This document shows positions 55,970 through 64,000 of a DNA stretch of 64,000 nt, piece by piece; position 1 is the first letter of the stretch; every line of letters begins with the position of its first letter. The DNA is taken from assembly GCA_963781665.1 (NCBI GenBank), contig CAWAGA010000002.1, positions 4,526,001 through 4,590,000 on the forward strand, read 5' to 3'. The stretch is from JAJYIW01 sp963781665 (GTDB lineage: Bacteria; Chloroflexota; Anaerolineae; Anaerolineales; Anaerolineaceae). A model generated the notes under the pieces. That model did no database searches. It saw only the letters and a list, made by a program, of their open reading frames with translations, and was not told where the DNA came from. Both the position numbers and the translations under genes were made by a program.

Positions 55970-56067
55970 AAGGTCTTTTCTTGATGCGTTTTGATATATA
56001 TCATACCATTTATCCACTTTATGCAGAATTCTAGGTTAAGCAACCACGTTTCGACCAACCTCAAAAA

Positions 56068-57174
56068 TTAAAATGGAAAATTGTATTGGGTAAGGCCCAG
56101 ATCAGCAGCAATCATTTTTATATCTTTCTGCAGGTTTGGCACGACTGGAACACCGAATTTTCGTACCTTTTTTTCGTTTTCATATTCCTTTTCACCAGCC
56201 GTAAATATTCGGTCGTGATGGGGATCCTTCTGAGATTGCCGCAATTGGCGCAGAATGTCACCGGTAGTTTTCTTAAATTCATCTAGATCGGTGAAACTTT
56301 CGATATTAATTGCCAGGAAGAAATGGCCTACTTTAAAATGAGAAGGATTGTGGTTTTTGTCAAATCCGGTCAATCCATATAGGAAGCTTCCGCCTTGGAG
56401 TGAAGCGGACAAGATTTCGACCATGGTTGCCAGGCCATAACCCTTATGACCTCCCAACATTTCTCCAATGCCGCCTAGCGGTAGCAATGCGTTTTTCCCG
56501 GTTTGCAAATCGCGAAGGATTTGGTCGCTATCCATTACAGCTGAACCTTCCTGGTTGATGGCCCAACCAGGTGGGGTTGGTTTTTCCTCTCGGGATAAAA
56601 CTTCTATTTTTCCACGCTGGGAAATAGAAGTAGCCGCATCAAATAAAAACGGGAATTCTTCATCCGTTGGTGCTCCGAACGCGACCGGATTTGTCCCTAA
56701 CATGGGCTGGACACCAAATGTAGGCGCGATAGAAGGTCGTGCGTTGGTGAAACTCATCCCGATCATCCCCGCTTTTACTGCCATCAACGGATAATAACCG
56801 TCAATTCCAAAATGGGTTGAGTTTCGAACTGCAACCGACCCCATCCCATAGGTTTTGGCTTTGTCAATTGCGAGCTGCATTGCGCGTACACCGATCACCT
56901 GGCCAACACCATGATTTCCATTGACTACTGCTGTTGCCGGGCTCTCCCTAACAATTCCAAAATTGGTTACCGGAAGGTGTGTGCCTTTTTTCAACCGTTC
57001 GTAATACATGCTCAACCGGCCAATCCCGTGTAATTCAATTCCTCGCAAATCGGAAGTGATCAACACTTCTGCAGCAATCCTGGAATCTTCTTCTGGGACA
57101 CCTAACGATGTGAAAACATCTCTCATAAAATTTTCTAGCGTCTTAACGGGGATATATACTGTTCCCTCAATCAT
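56068..57174 (-). CDS. Malate/L-lactate dehydrogenase family (Ldh2/MDH2 type) oxidoreductase
   Basis: 368 aa from ATG 57174 (GGAGG 8 bases upstream; the ORF from 57234 adds a leader). Family hallmarks: LGVPEEDSRIAAEVLITSDL, RGIELHGIGRLSMYYERL, VAVRNSTHFGIDGYYPLMA, SFTNARPSIAPTFGVQPMLG, LGTNPVAFGAPT and GGHKGYGLATMVEIL. NAD(P)-dependent 2-hydroxyacid oxidation is typical; exact substrate (malate, lactate, sulfolactate, ureidoglycolate) is not readable. Divergent from pfkA. Confidence 0.88.
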   Translation of the reverse strand: MIEGTVYIPVKTLENFMRDVFTSLGVPEEDSRIAAEVLITSDLRGIELHGIGRLSMYYERLKKGTHLPVTNFGIVRESPATAVVNGNHGVGQVIGVRAMQLAIDKAKTYGMGSVAVRNSTHFGIDGYYPLMAVKAGMIGMSFTNARPSIAPTFGVQPMLGTNPVAFGAPTDEEFPFLFDAATSISQRGKIEVLSREEKPTPPGWAINQEGSAVMDSDQILRDLQTGKNALLPLGGIGEMLGGHKGYGLATMVEILSASLQGGSFLYGLTGFDKNHNPSHFKVGHFFLAINIESFTDLDEFKKTTGDILRQLRQSQKDPHHDRIFTAGEKEYENEKKVRKFGVPVVPNLQKDIKMIAADLGLTQYNFPF

Positions 57175-57309
57175 TCTTAAACCTCCGAAACGAAAAATCA
57201 GGTTTTCGACCTGAGAATAAACGGGTTTGATCAATAAATTGTATCAATATTCTTTACAAATCGCGTACTTTTCACCATTTAATTTCAGGAAAATCAACAG
57301 CTAAATTAT

Positions 57310-57339
57310 TTGCATGTGGTAATATATCTTTGGTATGAT
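57310..57339 (+). promoter_or_regulatory. Probable promoter of pfkA
   Basis: TTGCAT at 57310-57315 and TATGAT at 57334-57339 with 18 bases between. Start would be near 57346, about 40 bases before the gene. One mismatch in each hexamer class. Confidence 0.5.
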
Positions 57340-57386
57340 TAATTTTTCATTTACTTTTTCCTGATCTAGAAATCTTGGAGGACTCG

Positions 57387-58355
57387 ATGCGAAGAGTGGC
57401 TGTTCTAACGAGCGGGGGGGACGCCCCAGGGATGAATGCGGCTATCAGGGCCGTAGTTCGTACAGGAGTTGGTAGAGGTTTTGAAATGTATGGCGTTAAC
57501 CTGGGATATTATGGTTTGATATCATCAAATTTCGTACCTTTAGGAACACGGGATGTTGGTGGGATCATCCAAAAGGGTGGGACCATCCTTGGCAGCGCTC
57601 GTTGCCTTGAATTTAAAACCGAAGATGGCCAGCTACGGGCATTGAGAAATCTCAGGCAGAAAGGGATTGACGCCCTGGTTGTTATCGGCGGTAATGGTTC
57701 TCAAACCGGTGCAAATGCCTTATCAAAACTAGGTTTTCCAGTGATCGGTATCGCATCTACCATTGACAATGATCTATTCGGTTCCGATATGACGATCGGG
57801 GTTGATACTGCACTAAACATCGCACTGGAAGCGATCGATAGGCTCAAGGTGACCGCATCTTCTCACCAACGTGCCTTCATTATTGAAGTAATGGGTCGGA
57901 ATTGTGGATACCTTGCATTAATGGCAGGTATCGCCGGTGGAGCTGAACATATCATCATTCCAGAATTTGAAACCGATGTCGAAGAACTGGCCCAAAAACT
58001 GCGTAGTGCTTATGAACGTGGAAAAACTCATGCCATCGTCGTCGTCGCAGAAGGCGCCCACTATAACGCTGAGAATCTCTCTATCTATTTTAATGAACAT
58101 CGTGACCGCCTCGGTTTCGATCTCAGGATTACAACCCTTGGCCATATCCAAAGGGGGGGAACTCCGGGTGCCTTTGATAGGATCCTGGCCAGCCGTATGG
58201 GCGCTGCCGCAACTGAATGCCTCGCAATGGATCAGCATGGGGTTCTGGTGGGATTACGAAAAGATGAAATCAAAACCACACCTCTGGCTGAAGTCGTAGC
58301 AAATAAAAAACAGTTGGACTTAAAATTATTGGACCTTGCCAAAATCTTGGATTAA
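57387..58355 (+). CDS. pfkA: 6-phosphofructokinase with GGNGS in place of GGDGS
   Basis: 322 aa from ATG 57387 (GGAGG 5 bases before; a TTG at 57375 lies ahead of that site). PFK family: VLTSGGDAPGMNAAIRAVVR, VVIGGNGSQTGANALSKLGF, STIDNDLFGSDMTIGVDTAL, VEVMGRNCGYLALMAG (as EVMGRNCGYLALMAG), and GHIQRGGTPGAFDR. The catalytic TIDND is intact. The Mg/ATP-binding Asp of GGDGS is Asn here, while the following Gly (ATP rather than PPi type) is kept. It may change metal or nucleotide handling; I recall similar GGNGS forms in related phyla. Convergent with prfB across a hairpin. Confidence 0.92.
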   Translation: MRRVAVLTSGGDAPGMNAAIRAVVRTGVGRGFEMYGVNLGYYGLISSNFVPLGTRDVGGIIQKGGTILGSARCLEFKTEDGQLRALRNLRQKGIDALVVIGGNGSQTGANALSKLGFPVIGIASTIDNDLFGSDMTIGVDTALNIALEAIDRLKVTASSHQRAFIIEVMGRNCGYLALMAGIAGGAEHIIIPEFETDVEELAQKLRSAYERGKTHAIVVVAEGAHYNAENLSIYFNEHRDRLGFDLRITTLGHIQRGGTPGAFDRILASRMGAAATECLAMDQHGVLVGLRKDEIKTTPLAEVVANKKQLDLKLLDLAKILD

Positions 58356-58375
58356 GCCCACTTAAATTCTGACGT

Positions 58376-58432
58376 AAGGGCGCTTATTAGATGTAAAAGG
58401 CGAAAAAAACTTTCAGCTAATAAGGCCCTTTT
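58376..58432 (+). terminator. Hairpin between convergent pfkA and prfB
   Basis: AAGGGCGCTTATTAG (58376-58390) pairs with CTAATAAGGCCCTT (58417-58430) with one offset base, long A-rich loop, then TTTTATT. Could terminate transcription from both sides. Confidence 0.6.
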
Positions 58433-58458
58433 ATTGTTAATTTATAGTTTTCTCGTTT

Positions 58459-59553
58459 TTAACCCTTCATCGCCGTCGGCATCCGCAAATAGGCCTCAAT
58501 AAATCCATCGATATCTCCATCGAGGACACCTTGAGCATTGCCGGCTTCATATTCAGAGCGATGATCTTTAACCATTTGATAAGGGTGCAAGACGTAAGAT
58601 CTAATCTGGCTGCCCCATTCCGTTTTTACAAAATCACCACGTAACTGAGCCAATTGTTTTTCTTGCTCCTGTCTTTTTATTTCCAAAAGGCGAGCCTTTA
58701 ATACCCGCAAGGCATTTTCGCGGTTTTGCATTTGAGATCTTTCATTTTGACAGGTAACAACCAGGCCGGTTGGTAGATGAGTTATGCGGATAGCCGTTGC
58801 ATTCTTTTGAACGTTCTGCCCACCAGCCCCGGATGATTTATAAATATCAATCCGTATCTCATCTGGGCTAATTTCGATGCTGTCGTCATCACCTACTTCT
58901 GGAAGGACCTCTACTTGGGCAAACGAGGTATGGCGGCGATGAGCTGCATCAAACGGTGATAATCGCACCAGGCGATGGACGCCTTTTTCAGGGTGCAAAT
59001 AACCATAGGCGTTGCGGCCATTTACTGCAATGGTGACGCTTTTTATTCCAGCTTCTTCACCTTCAGCAATATCGAGGATTTCTGTTTCAAAATTGCGCCG
59101 CTCCGCCCATCGAAGATACATCCGCTCCAGCATCGCAGCCCAATCCTGGGAATCTGTTCCACCGGCCCCTGAACTGATTGTTAAAAGGGCATTCCCCTTA
59201 TCATAGGGGCCTGACAATAATGTGGTCAATTCACGGGCAGATACCTCACCTTCGAGAGATTTGACCTCGTTGTCAAGCTCTTCAAAAATACCTTCATCAT
59301 TTAATTCTGCAAGCTCTTGGGCGTCTTTTAATCTTTTTTCGAGACTTTGCCAATAATTTATTTCATCTTGTAATTCAGAACAGCCCTCGCATAGTCGATT
59401 GAGCTTCTTGCCTATCGTTCCACAGGTCTGGATCCTGAGATTTTTCCTCGAGTTTCTTTTAATTTTTTTTCTTTTCCTGGTAAGTCAAAGATGCACCTGT
59501 AAATCATCCACTTTACTTGTCAGGGCTTCGATACGTGAAGATAGATCTTGCAT
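58459..59553 (-). CDS. prfB: Peptide chain release factor 2 with programmed +1 frameshift, plus two extra single-base insertions
   Basis: ATG 59553 with GGAGG upstream. 22 codons (MQDLSSRIEALTSKVDDLQV, then HL) lead to CTT-TGA-C, the RF2 autoregulatory shift site. After the +1 shift the protein continues DLPGKEKKLKELEEKSQDPD only if one A is removed at 59453-59455, and TMRGLSELQDEINYW only if one T is removed at 59379-59380. The corrected product is 363 aa, the normal RF2 length. GGQ is in SSGAGGQNVQKNA and the stop-codon-reading SPF in LVRLSPFDAAH. Terminates at UGA and UAA. First of the chain here is ftsY upstream. Confidence 0.93.
59484..59499 (-). promoter_or_regulatory. prfB recoding site (CTT-TGA-C with upstream AGGTG)
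   Basis: On the minus strand CAGGTG-CAT-CTTTGAC. The in-frame TGA (59485-59487) is codon 23. The Shine-Dalgarno-like AGGTG lies three bases before CTT, the same spacing as in E. coli (AGGGGG-TAT-CTT-TGA-C). Low RF2 slows reading of TGA and lets the ribosome slip +1. Confidence 0.9.
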
Positions 59554-59572
59554 GTGTCCTCCAAATTGAAAG

Positions 59573-60487
59573 TTATTGGTTAACTTCTAGAATTCCATCA
59601 ACGAATGCAGCTGGATCAAAGGGTTCAAGGTCTTCCAGTTTTTCACCTAATCCTGCGAATATAATTGGCAGCTCTAACTGCTTTTTGATGGCAAAAGCCA
59701 TACCGCCTTTTGCCGATAAATCTAGTTTTGCCAGGATAACACCATTGACATTTACCGCATTTTTAAATGCCTGAGCTTGTTGTAAGGCGTTCTGCCCGGT
59801 GGTTGCATCCAAAACCAGCCAGATTGCATGTGGTGCGCCAGGAAGGGCTTTACTAACAACTCGGTATACTTTTTTCAACTCTTCCATCAAGTTGTAGCGG
59901 GTGTGCAGCCTGCCTGCAGTGTCAATCAACACAAAATCAGCATTTCGGGCCAACCCTGCTTGGATACCGTCAAAAGCAACCGCACCAGGATCGCCATTCG
60001 GCTGTCCGGCGATGACTGGTAATTTTAACCGGTCTCCCCAGACCTGCAATTGATCAACTGCAGCAGCCCGGTAGGTATCTGCCGCCACCAACAATACCTG
60101 CTTTCCTTGCGAGGCAAACACTTTTCCAAGTTTTGCGATGGTGGTTGTCTTGCCTGAACCATTGACGCCCACCATGAGGATCACTGCTGGTCTTTGGGTG
60201 AAAACAAGGTTTGGGGCTTTATCCAGCCTGGAAATCAGCTCAATTCGCAAAGCATCTTGTAATTCAACTGACCGAGCCAGACCATCATCAATAACGGTTT
60301 TCTTCATGGATTTCAGAATTTCCTGGGTGGTGGCCATACCGAGGTCGGCTTGCACCAGGATTGCTTCCAGTTGATCCCAGGTGTTTTCGTCGATTTCGCT
60401 TGTTCCCAATAGATTAGCGATCCGCCCGAAGGTCACCTTACGAGTGCGCGAAAGTCCATCTTTCCATTTATTTAGAAAATCAACCAT
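59573..60487 (-). CDS. ftsY: Signal recognition particle receptor FtsY
   Basis: 304 aa, only the NG GTPase part without the long acidic A domain found in E. coli. GTPase motifs: GVNGSGKTTTIAKLGKVFAS (G1), VLLVAADTYRAAAVDQL (G2), VLIDTAGRLHTRYNLMEELK (G3), GVILAKLDLSAKGG (G4, here AKLD), and PIIFAGLGEKLEDLEPFDP. Docks SRP-bound ribosomes at the membrane. Lies 20 bases upstream of prfB. Confidence 0.96.
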   Translation of the reverse strand: MVDFLNKWKDGLSRTRKVTFGRIANLLGTSEIDENTWDQLEAILVQADLGMATTQEILKSMKKTVIDDGLARSVELQDALRIELISRLDKAPNLVFTQRPAVILMVGVNGSGKTTTIAKLGKVFASQGKQVLLVAADTYRAAAVDQLQVWGDRLKLPVIAGQPNGDPGAVAFDGIQAGLARNADFVLIDTAGRLHTRYNLMEELKKVYRVVSKALPGAPHAIWLVLDATTGQNALQQAQAFKNAVNVNGVILAKLDLSAKGGMAFAIKKQLELPIIFAGLGEKLEDLEPFDPAAFVDGILEVNQ

Positions 60488-60519
60488 GGTTTGGAATTAT
60501 AACATGTTGAGTAATATCA

Positions 60520-61563
60520 TTAATTGCCACGGCTGGCCAATTGGCCGCAGCCAGCCTGGATTTCAATCCCTCTGCGCACCCGGATCGTACAGGGAATCCC
60601 GTATTTTTCTAATTCCGTACGAAAATCCTCAACCCTCTGGCGGGTTGTAGCTTGACCTTCATATTTAGTGGTTGGGTTCAGGGGAATAACATTGACGTGA
60701 CACAATAAACCTTTAACAATTTGAGCTAACTGGCGAGCGTCTTCCACGTTATCATTCACCCCCTGGATAAGCGCCCATTCGAACGTGATCCTCCGGTTGG
60801 TCTGTTCGACATAATACCGGCAGGCCTGGATCAATTGATCGAGAGGGTATTTCTTGCTTATCGGGAGCAATGTCTGGCGAAGGGTGTCGTTGGCAGCGTG
60901 TAAACTAATCGCCAGGTTGGTCTGACGTTTTTCATCTGCAAATTGACGGATCTTGGGTACCAATCCGACAGTGGAAATTGTAAAATGCCGTGCGCCTAGA
61001 TTAAAACCTTCCGGGTGGTTGAGACGATCGATTGCATTAATCGTAGCGTCATAATTATGGAAAGGCTCGCCCATTCCCATCACGACTATATTGGTGACCC
61101 GTCCATTGTGTTTTTTCAATTCCCTGGCGAAGTAAAGAACCTGTTCGACGATCTCTCCGCTCGATAAATTTCGTTTATATCCCATCTGACCGGTAGCACA
61201 AAAAACACAGCCCATTGCACATCCAACCTGGCTGGAAATGCATAGTGTTTTACGTTCATTGTATAACATCAGAACGGTTTCGATGGCAAGGTTGTCTTGT
61301 AAACTAAAAAGTATTTTCCGCGTTGAGTTGTCGCCTGATTCGATCGACCGGACCGGATTAAGGGATTCAAAAAGGAAATTGTCGGATAACCGCTGCCTGA
61401 TTTGAGCAGGAAGATTGGTAAATTGATCGACGCGATTCCAGAAATTTGCGTATAGACCTCGCCAGATTTGAGAAGTGCGATAAGGAGGTTCGCCCCAATT
61501 AGCTAAAAGTCCTTCTAAATCCGAATAATCCAGGTCATAAATTAAGGAAGTCTCAAATGCCAT
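60520..61563 (-). CDS. rlmN: 23S rRNA (adenine2503-C2)-methyltransferase RlmN
   Basis: 347 aa. Radical SAM CX3CX2C in GCAMGCVFCATGQMGYKRNL, GMGEPFHNYD (SAM binding), ISTVGLVPKIRQFADE, ISLHAANDTLRQTLLPIS, and catalytic cysteine near the C-terminus in IEIQAGCGQLA. Methylates A2503 of 23S rRNA and usually A37 of some tRNAs. Part of the clpP to prfB gene run on the minus strand. Confidence 0.96.
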   Translation of the reverse strand: MAFETSLIYDLDYSDLEGLLANWGEPPYRTSQIWRGLYANFWNRVDQFTNLPAQIRQRLSDNFLFESLNPVRSIESGDNSTRKILFSLQDNLAIETVLMLYNERKTLCISSQVGCAMGCVFCATGQMGYKRNLSSGEIVEQVLYFARELKKHNGRVTNIVVMGMGEPFHNYDATINAIDRLNHPEGFNLGARHFTISTVGLVPKIRQFADEKRQTNLAISLHAANDTLRQTLLPISKKYPLDQLIQACRYYVEQTNRRITFEWALIQGVNDNVEDARQLAQIVKGLLCHVNVIPLNPTTKYEGQATTRQRVEDFRTELEKYGIPCTIRVRRGIEIQAGCGQLASRGN

Positions 61564-61580
61564 CTGGTTTCACTTAAAAT

Positions 61581-62384
61581 CTAGATATTGAGTAAAGTGG
61601 AAAGGTCAGGGGTGATTGCATCAGGAGCTGGGGTCCATGCCTGCGCGGCTAGTGCGCTTGTAACCCCAGACAGCACCAATACGGTCTTGCATCCGATATT
61701 TTGCCCACCAGCGATATCGGTTTCGAGACGGTCTCCGATGCATAGCACCTCTTGAGCGGTCACGCCGATCCGTTCAATCGCCAGTGCAAACATAGGAGAT
61801 TCCGGTTTGCCTGCCAGCACAGCTCTGACGTCAGTTGCAGATTCGATCGCGGTCAAAATCGCGCCTGATCCTGGAACCAATCCTTCAGGCGTGGGGAAGG
61901 TCCGGTCGGGGTTCGTTCCGATAAAGGGGATTCCTTGGCGAATTAATAAAGTTGCGTGGCGAAGTTTTTCATAAGTCAACATCCGATCCATCCCAGCCAC
62001 AACCACAGTATTCTCATTATTCAGGCTTTCTGAATATTCAACCGCTTCAAAACCGTATTTTTCCAGGACTCGTTTCAAACTATCAGCACCAATGACGTAA
62101 ACAAACCGACGGCCTGGATACTTTTTTTGCAAGAGATATCCGGTTGCCTCAGCTGAAGTCACGATTTGCCATGGTTCCAATCTTACTCCAAATAATCTTA
62201 ATTTATCAAGATATTCTTCAACTGTTCTGGTTGAATTATTAGTTGCCAGGGTGACTTTCAAGCCTAAGTCGTCTAACCGTGAAAATATTACTGGCAAATT
62301 TCCAATCGGTTGGGTGTCTTTCCACAAGACGCCATCCATATCCAGGATAACACCTTTTATGCCGGGGAATTTCTCTAAAATCAT
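61581..62384 (-). CDS. HAD-type phosphatase, NagD/p-nitrophenylphosphatase-like
   Basis: 267 aa. HAD IIA layout: motif I GVILDMDGVLWKDTQPIGNL, NNSTRTVEEY (motif II Asn/Ser-Thr), cap domain, KPESPMFALAIERIG (motif III Lys), and GDRLETDIAGGQNIGCKTVL (motif IV). Cytosolic sugar- or nucleotide-phosphatase is likely; substrate unknown. 17 bases before rlmN. Confidence 0.92.
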   Translation of the reverse strand: MILEKFPGIKGVILDMDGVLWKDTQPIGNLPVIFSRLDDLGLKVTLATNNSTRTVEEYLDKLRLFGVRLEPWQIVTSAEATGYLLQKKYPGRRFVYVIGADSLKRVLEKYGFEAVEYSESLNNENTVVVAGMDRMLTYEKLRHATLLIRQGIPFIGTNPDRTFPTPEGLVPGSGAILTAIESATDVRAVLAGKPESPMFALAIERIGVTAQEVLCIGDRLETDIAGGQNIGCKTVLVLSGVTSALAAQAWTPAPDAITPDLSTLLNI

Positions 62385-62395
62385 CGATCACCTCA

Positions 62396-62445
62396 TAAAA
62401 CAGATCGGATAGCCTTACACCTGCTGCCAGGTCAGCTATCCGATC
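62396..62445 (-). terminator. Intrinsic terminator after clpP
   Basis: Perfect 11-bp stem GATCGGATAGC / GCTATCCGATC (62403-62413 with 62435-62445), a second small stem ACCTG/CAGGT in the loop, followed on the minus strand by TGTTTTATG. Confidence 0.65.
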
Positions 62446-62488
62446 GCATCCCTTTTGAATATTTACTTCAAGAAATTGTCAAATTCTT

Positions 62489-63094
62489 TTATTTATCTGG
62501 CGCTACTAGCACCTGATCGACCAGTCCGTATTCGACTGCTTGTTGAGCATGTAAGAAGAAATCACGTTCTGTATCATGCTCGATTGTTTCGATCGGTTGA
62601 CCTGTACGGTCTGCTAGGATTTCGTTTAGCCTTGCTTTGAGGCGGAGGATTTCACGCGCATGGATTTCGATATCAGACGCCTGACCTTGAGCCCCACCCA
62701 TCGGTTGATGCATATGGATGGTCGCGTGGGGGAGGGCATAACGCTGCCCTTTTTCACCAGCTGCTAAGAGAACGGTACCAAATGATGCTGTGAACCCTAC
62801 TGCAACTGTGCTGATTTTATTAGGAATCATCTGCATCGTGTCGTAAATAGCGAGTCCAGAATATACCTGACCGCCGGGAGAATTAATGTACATCTGTATC
62901 CCTTTTTCCGGATCTTCACGACTTAAGAATAATAATTGGGCTACGATTACATTAGCAACCTGGTCATCAATGGGTGTCCCCACGAAAACGATGCGTTCTT
63001 TCAGTAGCAACGAAAAAATATCGTACGCGCGTTCGCCGCGACCGGTCGATTCGATAACCATCGGGATGACCGAGGTAATATCGGGATTAAACAT
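62489..63094 (-). CDS. clpP: ATP-dependent Clp protease proteolytic subunit
   Basis: 201 aa. ClpP features: RIVFVGTPIDDQVANVIVAQ, NSPGGQVYSGLAIYDTMQ, catalytic Ser in GFTASFGTVLLAAGEKGQR, catalytic His in ATIHMHQPMGGAQGQASD, and Asp in ERDFFLHAQQAVEYGLVDQV. Starts MFNPDITSVIPMVIESTGRG with no long propeptide, so little processing is expected. Follows the trigger factor gene, the common tig-clpP order. No clpX within the window. Confidence 0.96.
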   Translation of the reverse strand: MFNPDITSVIPMVIESTGRGERAYDIFSLLLKERIVFVGTPIDDQVANVIVAQLLFLSREDPEKGIQMYINSPGGQVYSGLAIYDTMQMIPNKISTVAVGFTASFGTVLLAAGEKGQRYALPHATIHMHQPMGGAQGQASDIEIHAREILRLKARLNEILADRTGQPIETIEHDTERDFFLHAQQAVEYGLVDQVLVAPDK

Positions 63095-63121
63095 TTTTTT
63101 ACTCCTGTACTCTAATTAACA

Positions 63122-64000
63122 CTAATTATTTAGGCTATCTGCCTCGGACTGGTCTGACAGCTCTTCCTCGGCAGCTTCGGGAGATACAATTTCTTCATCC
63201 CTGGTGGGTTCAGAAGAGACCTCCGCATTCATGGTCAAATCTTCATCAGGTTTCGGTTGATCAGGTAATGCTTCTTCAGCCGAAGGTGAAACGTCCTCTA
63301 AAGGTTCACCAGCCTGGACTGCAACGACTTCATTTTCATTTGGTCCGGCAGGTGCTTCTGGGTTTTCAACATTTATGTCAGCAGGTTGTTCGGCAGAACC
63401 GGTAGCAATTTCCCTTAGGCGATCCATGGTTTGACGGCTCATTAACCTCGAAGCAGCTTCATAAGCTACCGCATCGGCCAACTGTTCGTTCGATACGCCT
63501 TTACGAGTCTTCTTAAACTCGCCAGACATTTCCATGGCATTTACCGTTTCGGTGATTTCATTTTCGACCATTTTTGGATCGAGTTGCAGCTTCTCGAGCC
63601 GAGCAACCTCGTCCATTACTAACGAACGCTCTAACCTCAACAACGCGGCGGGTTTTATATCCTGCTCAATAAGTGCGGCTTTATCAAGCTTCCGGATTTT
63701 CAAATAAGTTTCGAGATCAAGTTTCTGTTGAGCCAGGTCTCTATCGAGCCGTTCCAGCATCTGGTTGATTTCGTTATCGAGAAGGTGTGGAGGATATTTC
63801 AGAGAAGCCTGTTCGCGTATCTGATCGATAACTTTGGTTATGAAATCCTCTTCGTACTGATGTTGAGCATTGTGTTCCATACGTTCGGTAATGGAACTCC
63901 GCAGGGCATCAACGGTGTCGTACTCACCGACCGTCTGGGCAAACTCATCGGATAGATCAGGCAATTTCATTGCCTTGACCGATTCGATGTGAATGTGGAA
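63122..64000 (-). CDS. tig: Trigger factor, C-terminal part (runs off window)
   Basis: The visible frame is open to the right edge and begins with FHIHIESVKAMKLPDLSDEF, the end of the PPIase domain and start of the chaperone arms: DTVDALRSSITERMEHNAQH, ITKVIDQIREQASLKYPPHL, EITETVNAMEMSGEFKKTRK. The N-terminal ribosome-binding part is outside. The last 85 residues are a disordered acidic tail rich in Glu, Pro, Ala and Ser (PAGPNENEVVAVQAGEPLED), longer than in E. coli. Upstream of clpP by 28 bases. Confidence 0.92.
   Translation of the reverse strand, partial: FHIHIESVKAMKLPDLSDEFAQTVGEYDTVDALRSSITERMEHNAQHQYEEDFITKVIDQIREQASLKYPPHLLDNEINQMLERLDRDLAQQKLDLETYLKIRKLDKAALIEQDIKPAALLRLERSLVMDEVARLEKLQLDPKMVENEITETVNAMEMSGEFKKTRKGVSNEQLADAVAYEAASRLMSRQTMDRLREIATGSAEQPADINVENPEAPAGPNENEVVAVQAGEPLEDVSPSAEEALPDQPKPDEDLTMNAEVSSEPTRDEEIVSPEAAEEELSDQSEADSLNN

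Overview
The window (about 47% G+C by eye) looks like a chromosomal segment of an uncultured Anaerolineae-type Chloroflexota. That placement is inferred from the gene families and their order: a SARP/BTAD-regulated contractile injection system, the prkA-yhbH-spoVR trio, Asp23-NusB, SAM-I riboswitch control of methionine genes, and tig-clpP followed by rlmN-ftsY-prfB. There is no rRNA, CRISPR array or insertion sequence. The only tRNA is tRNA-Asp(GTC).

Region 1 (1-17.4 kb, minus strand) is an extracellular contractile injection system (eCIS, Afp/PVC-like). In transcription order it encodes a small conserved protein, an AAA+ ATPase, an unknown protein, a DUF4255 (Afp16-like) terminator, sheath, tube, a CxxC assembly protein, a short protein, a second tube protein, a large disordered protein, a LysM hub, a VgrG-like spike, a PAAR tip, gp25, a baseplate J-like protein, an FHA/tail-protein-I fusion and, running off the left edge, a Ser/Thr kinase. 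A SARP/BTAD regulator lies just upstream. In front of the operon are four perfect 11-bp-spaced GTC repeats that look like its operator. No tape measure, fibre or cargo gene is recognisable.

Region 2 (17.4-29.2 kb) holds an ADP-ribosylglycohydrolase, a cupin, a DnaE-type polymerase, a GH31 glycosidase, and a metB-lysC-MFS operon behind a consensus promoter and SAM-I riboswitch, then tRNA-Asp. Region 3 (29.2-38.4 kb) has an epimerase, secDF, a small P-loop protein, a SpoIIE-type phosphatase, a methyltransferase, thioredoxin and a histidine kinase with response regulators. Region 4 (38.4-53 kb) has prkA-yhbH-spoVR, murA, an A24 peptidase, pckA, a multidomain lipoprotein, nusB-asp23, VKOR and moeA. 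Region 5 (53-64 kb) has rel, a HAD hydrolase, an Ldh2-type dehydrogenase, pfkA, prfB with its programmed +1 frameshift, ftsY, rlmN, a NagD-like phosphatase, clpP and the start-truncated tig.

A cross-cutting observation: eleven otherwise conserved genes are broken by fifteen apparent single-base insertions, mostly in short homopolymers, all requiring a +1 shift and none a deletion. With these removed each gene length becomes a multiple of three and the protein matches what its family should look like. I read this as insertion-biased sequencing error, and give corrected gene limits below. The prfB CTT-TGA-C site is the one genuine recoding signal.
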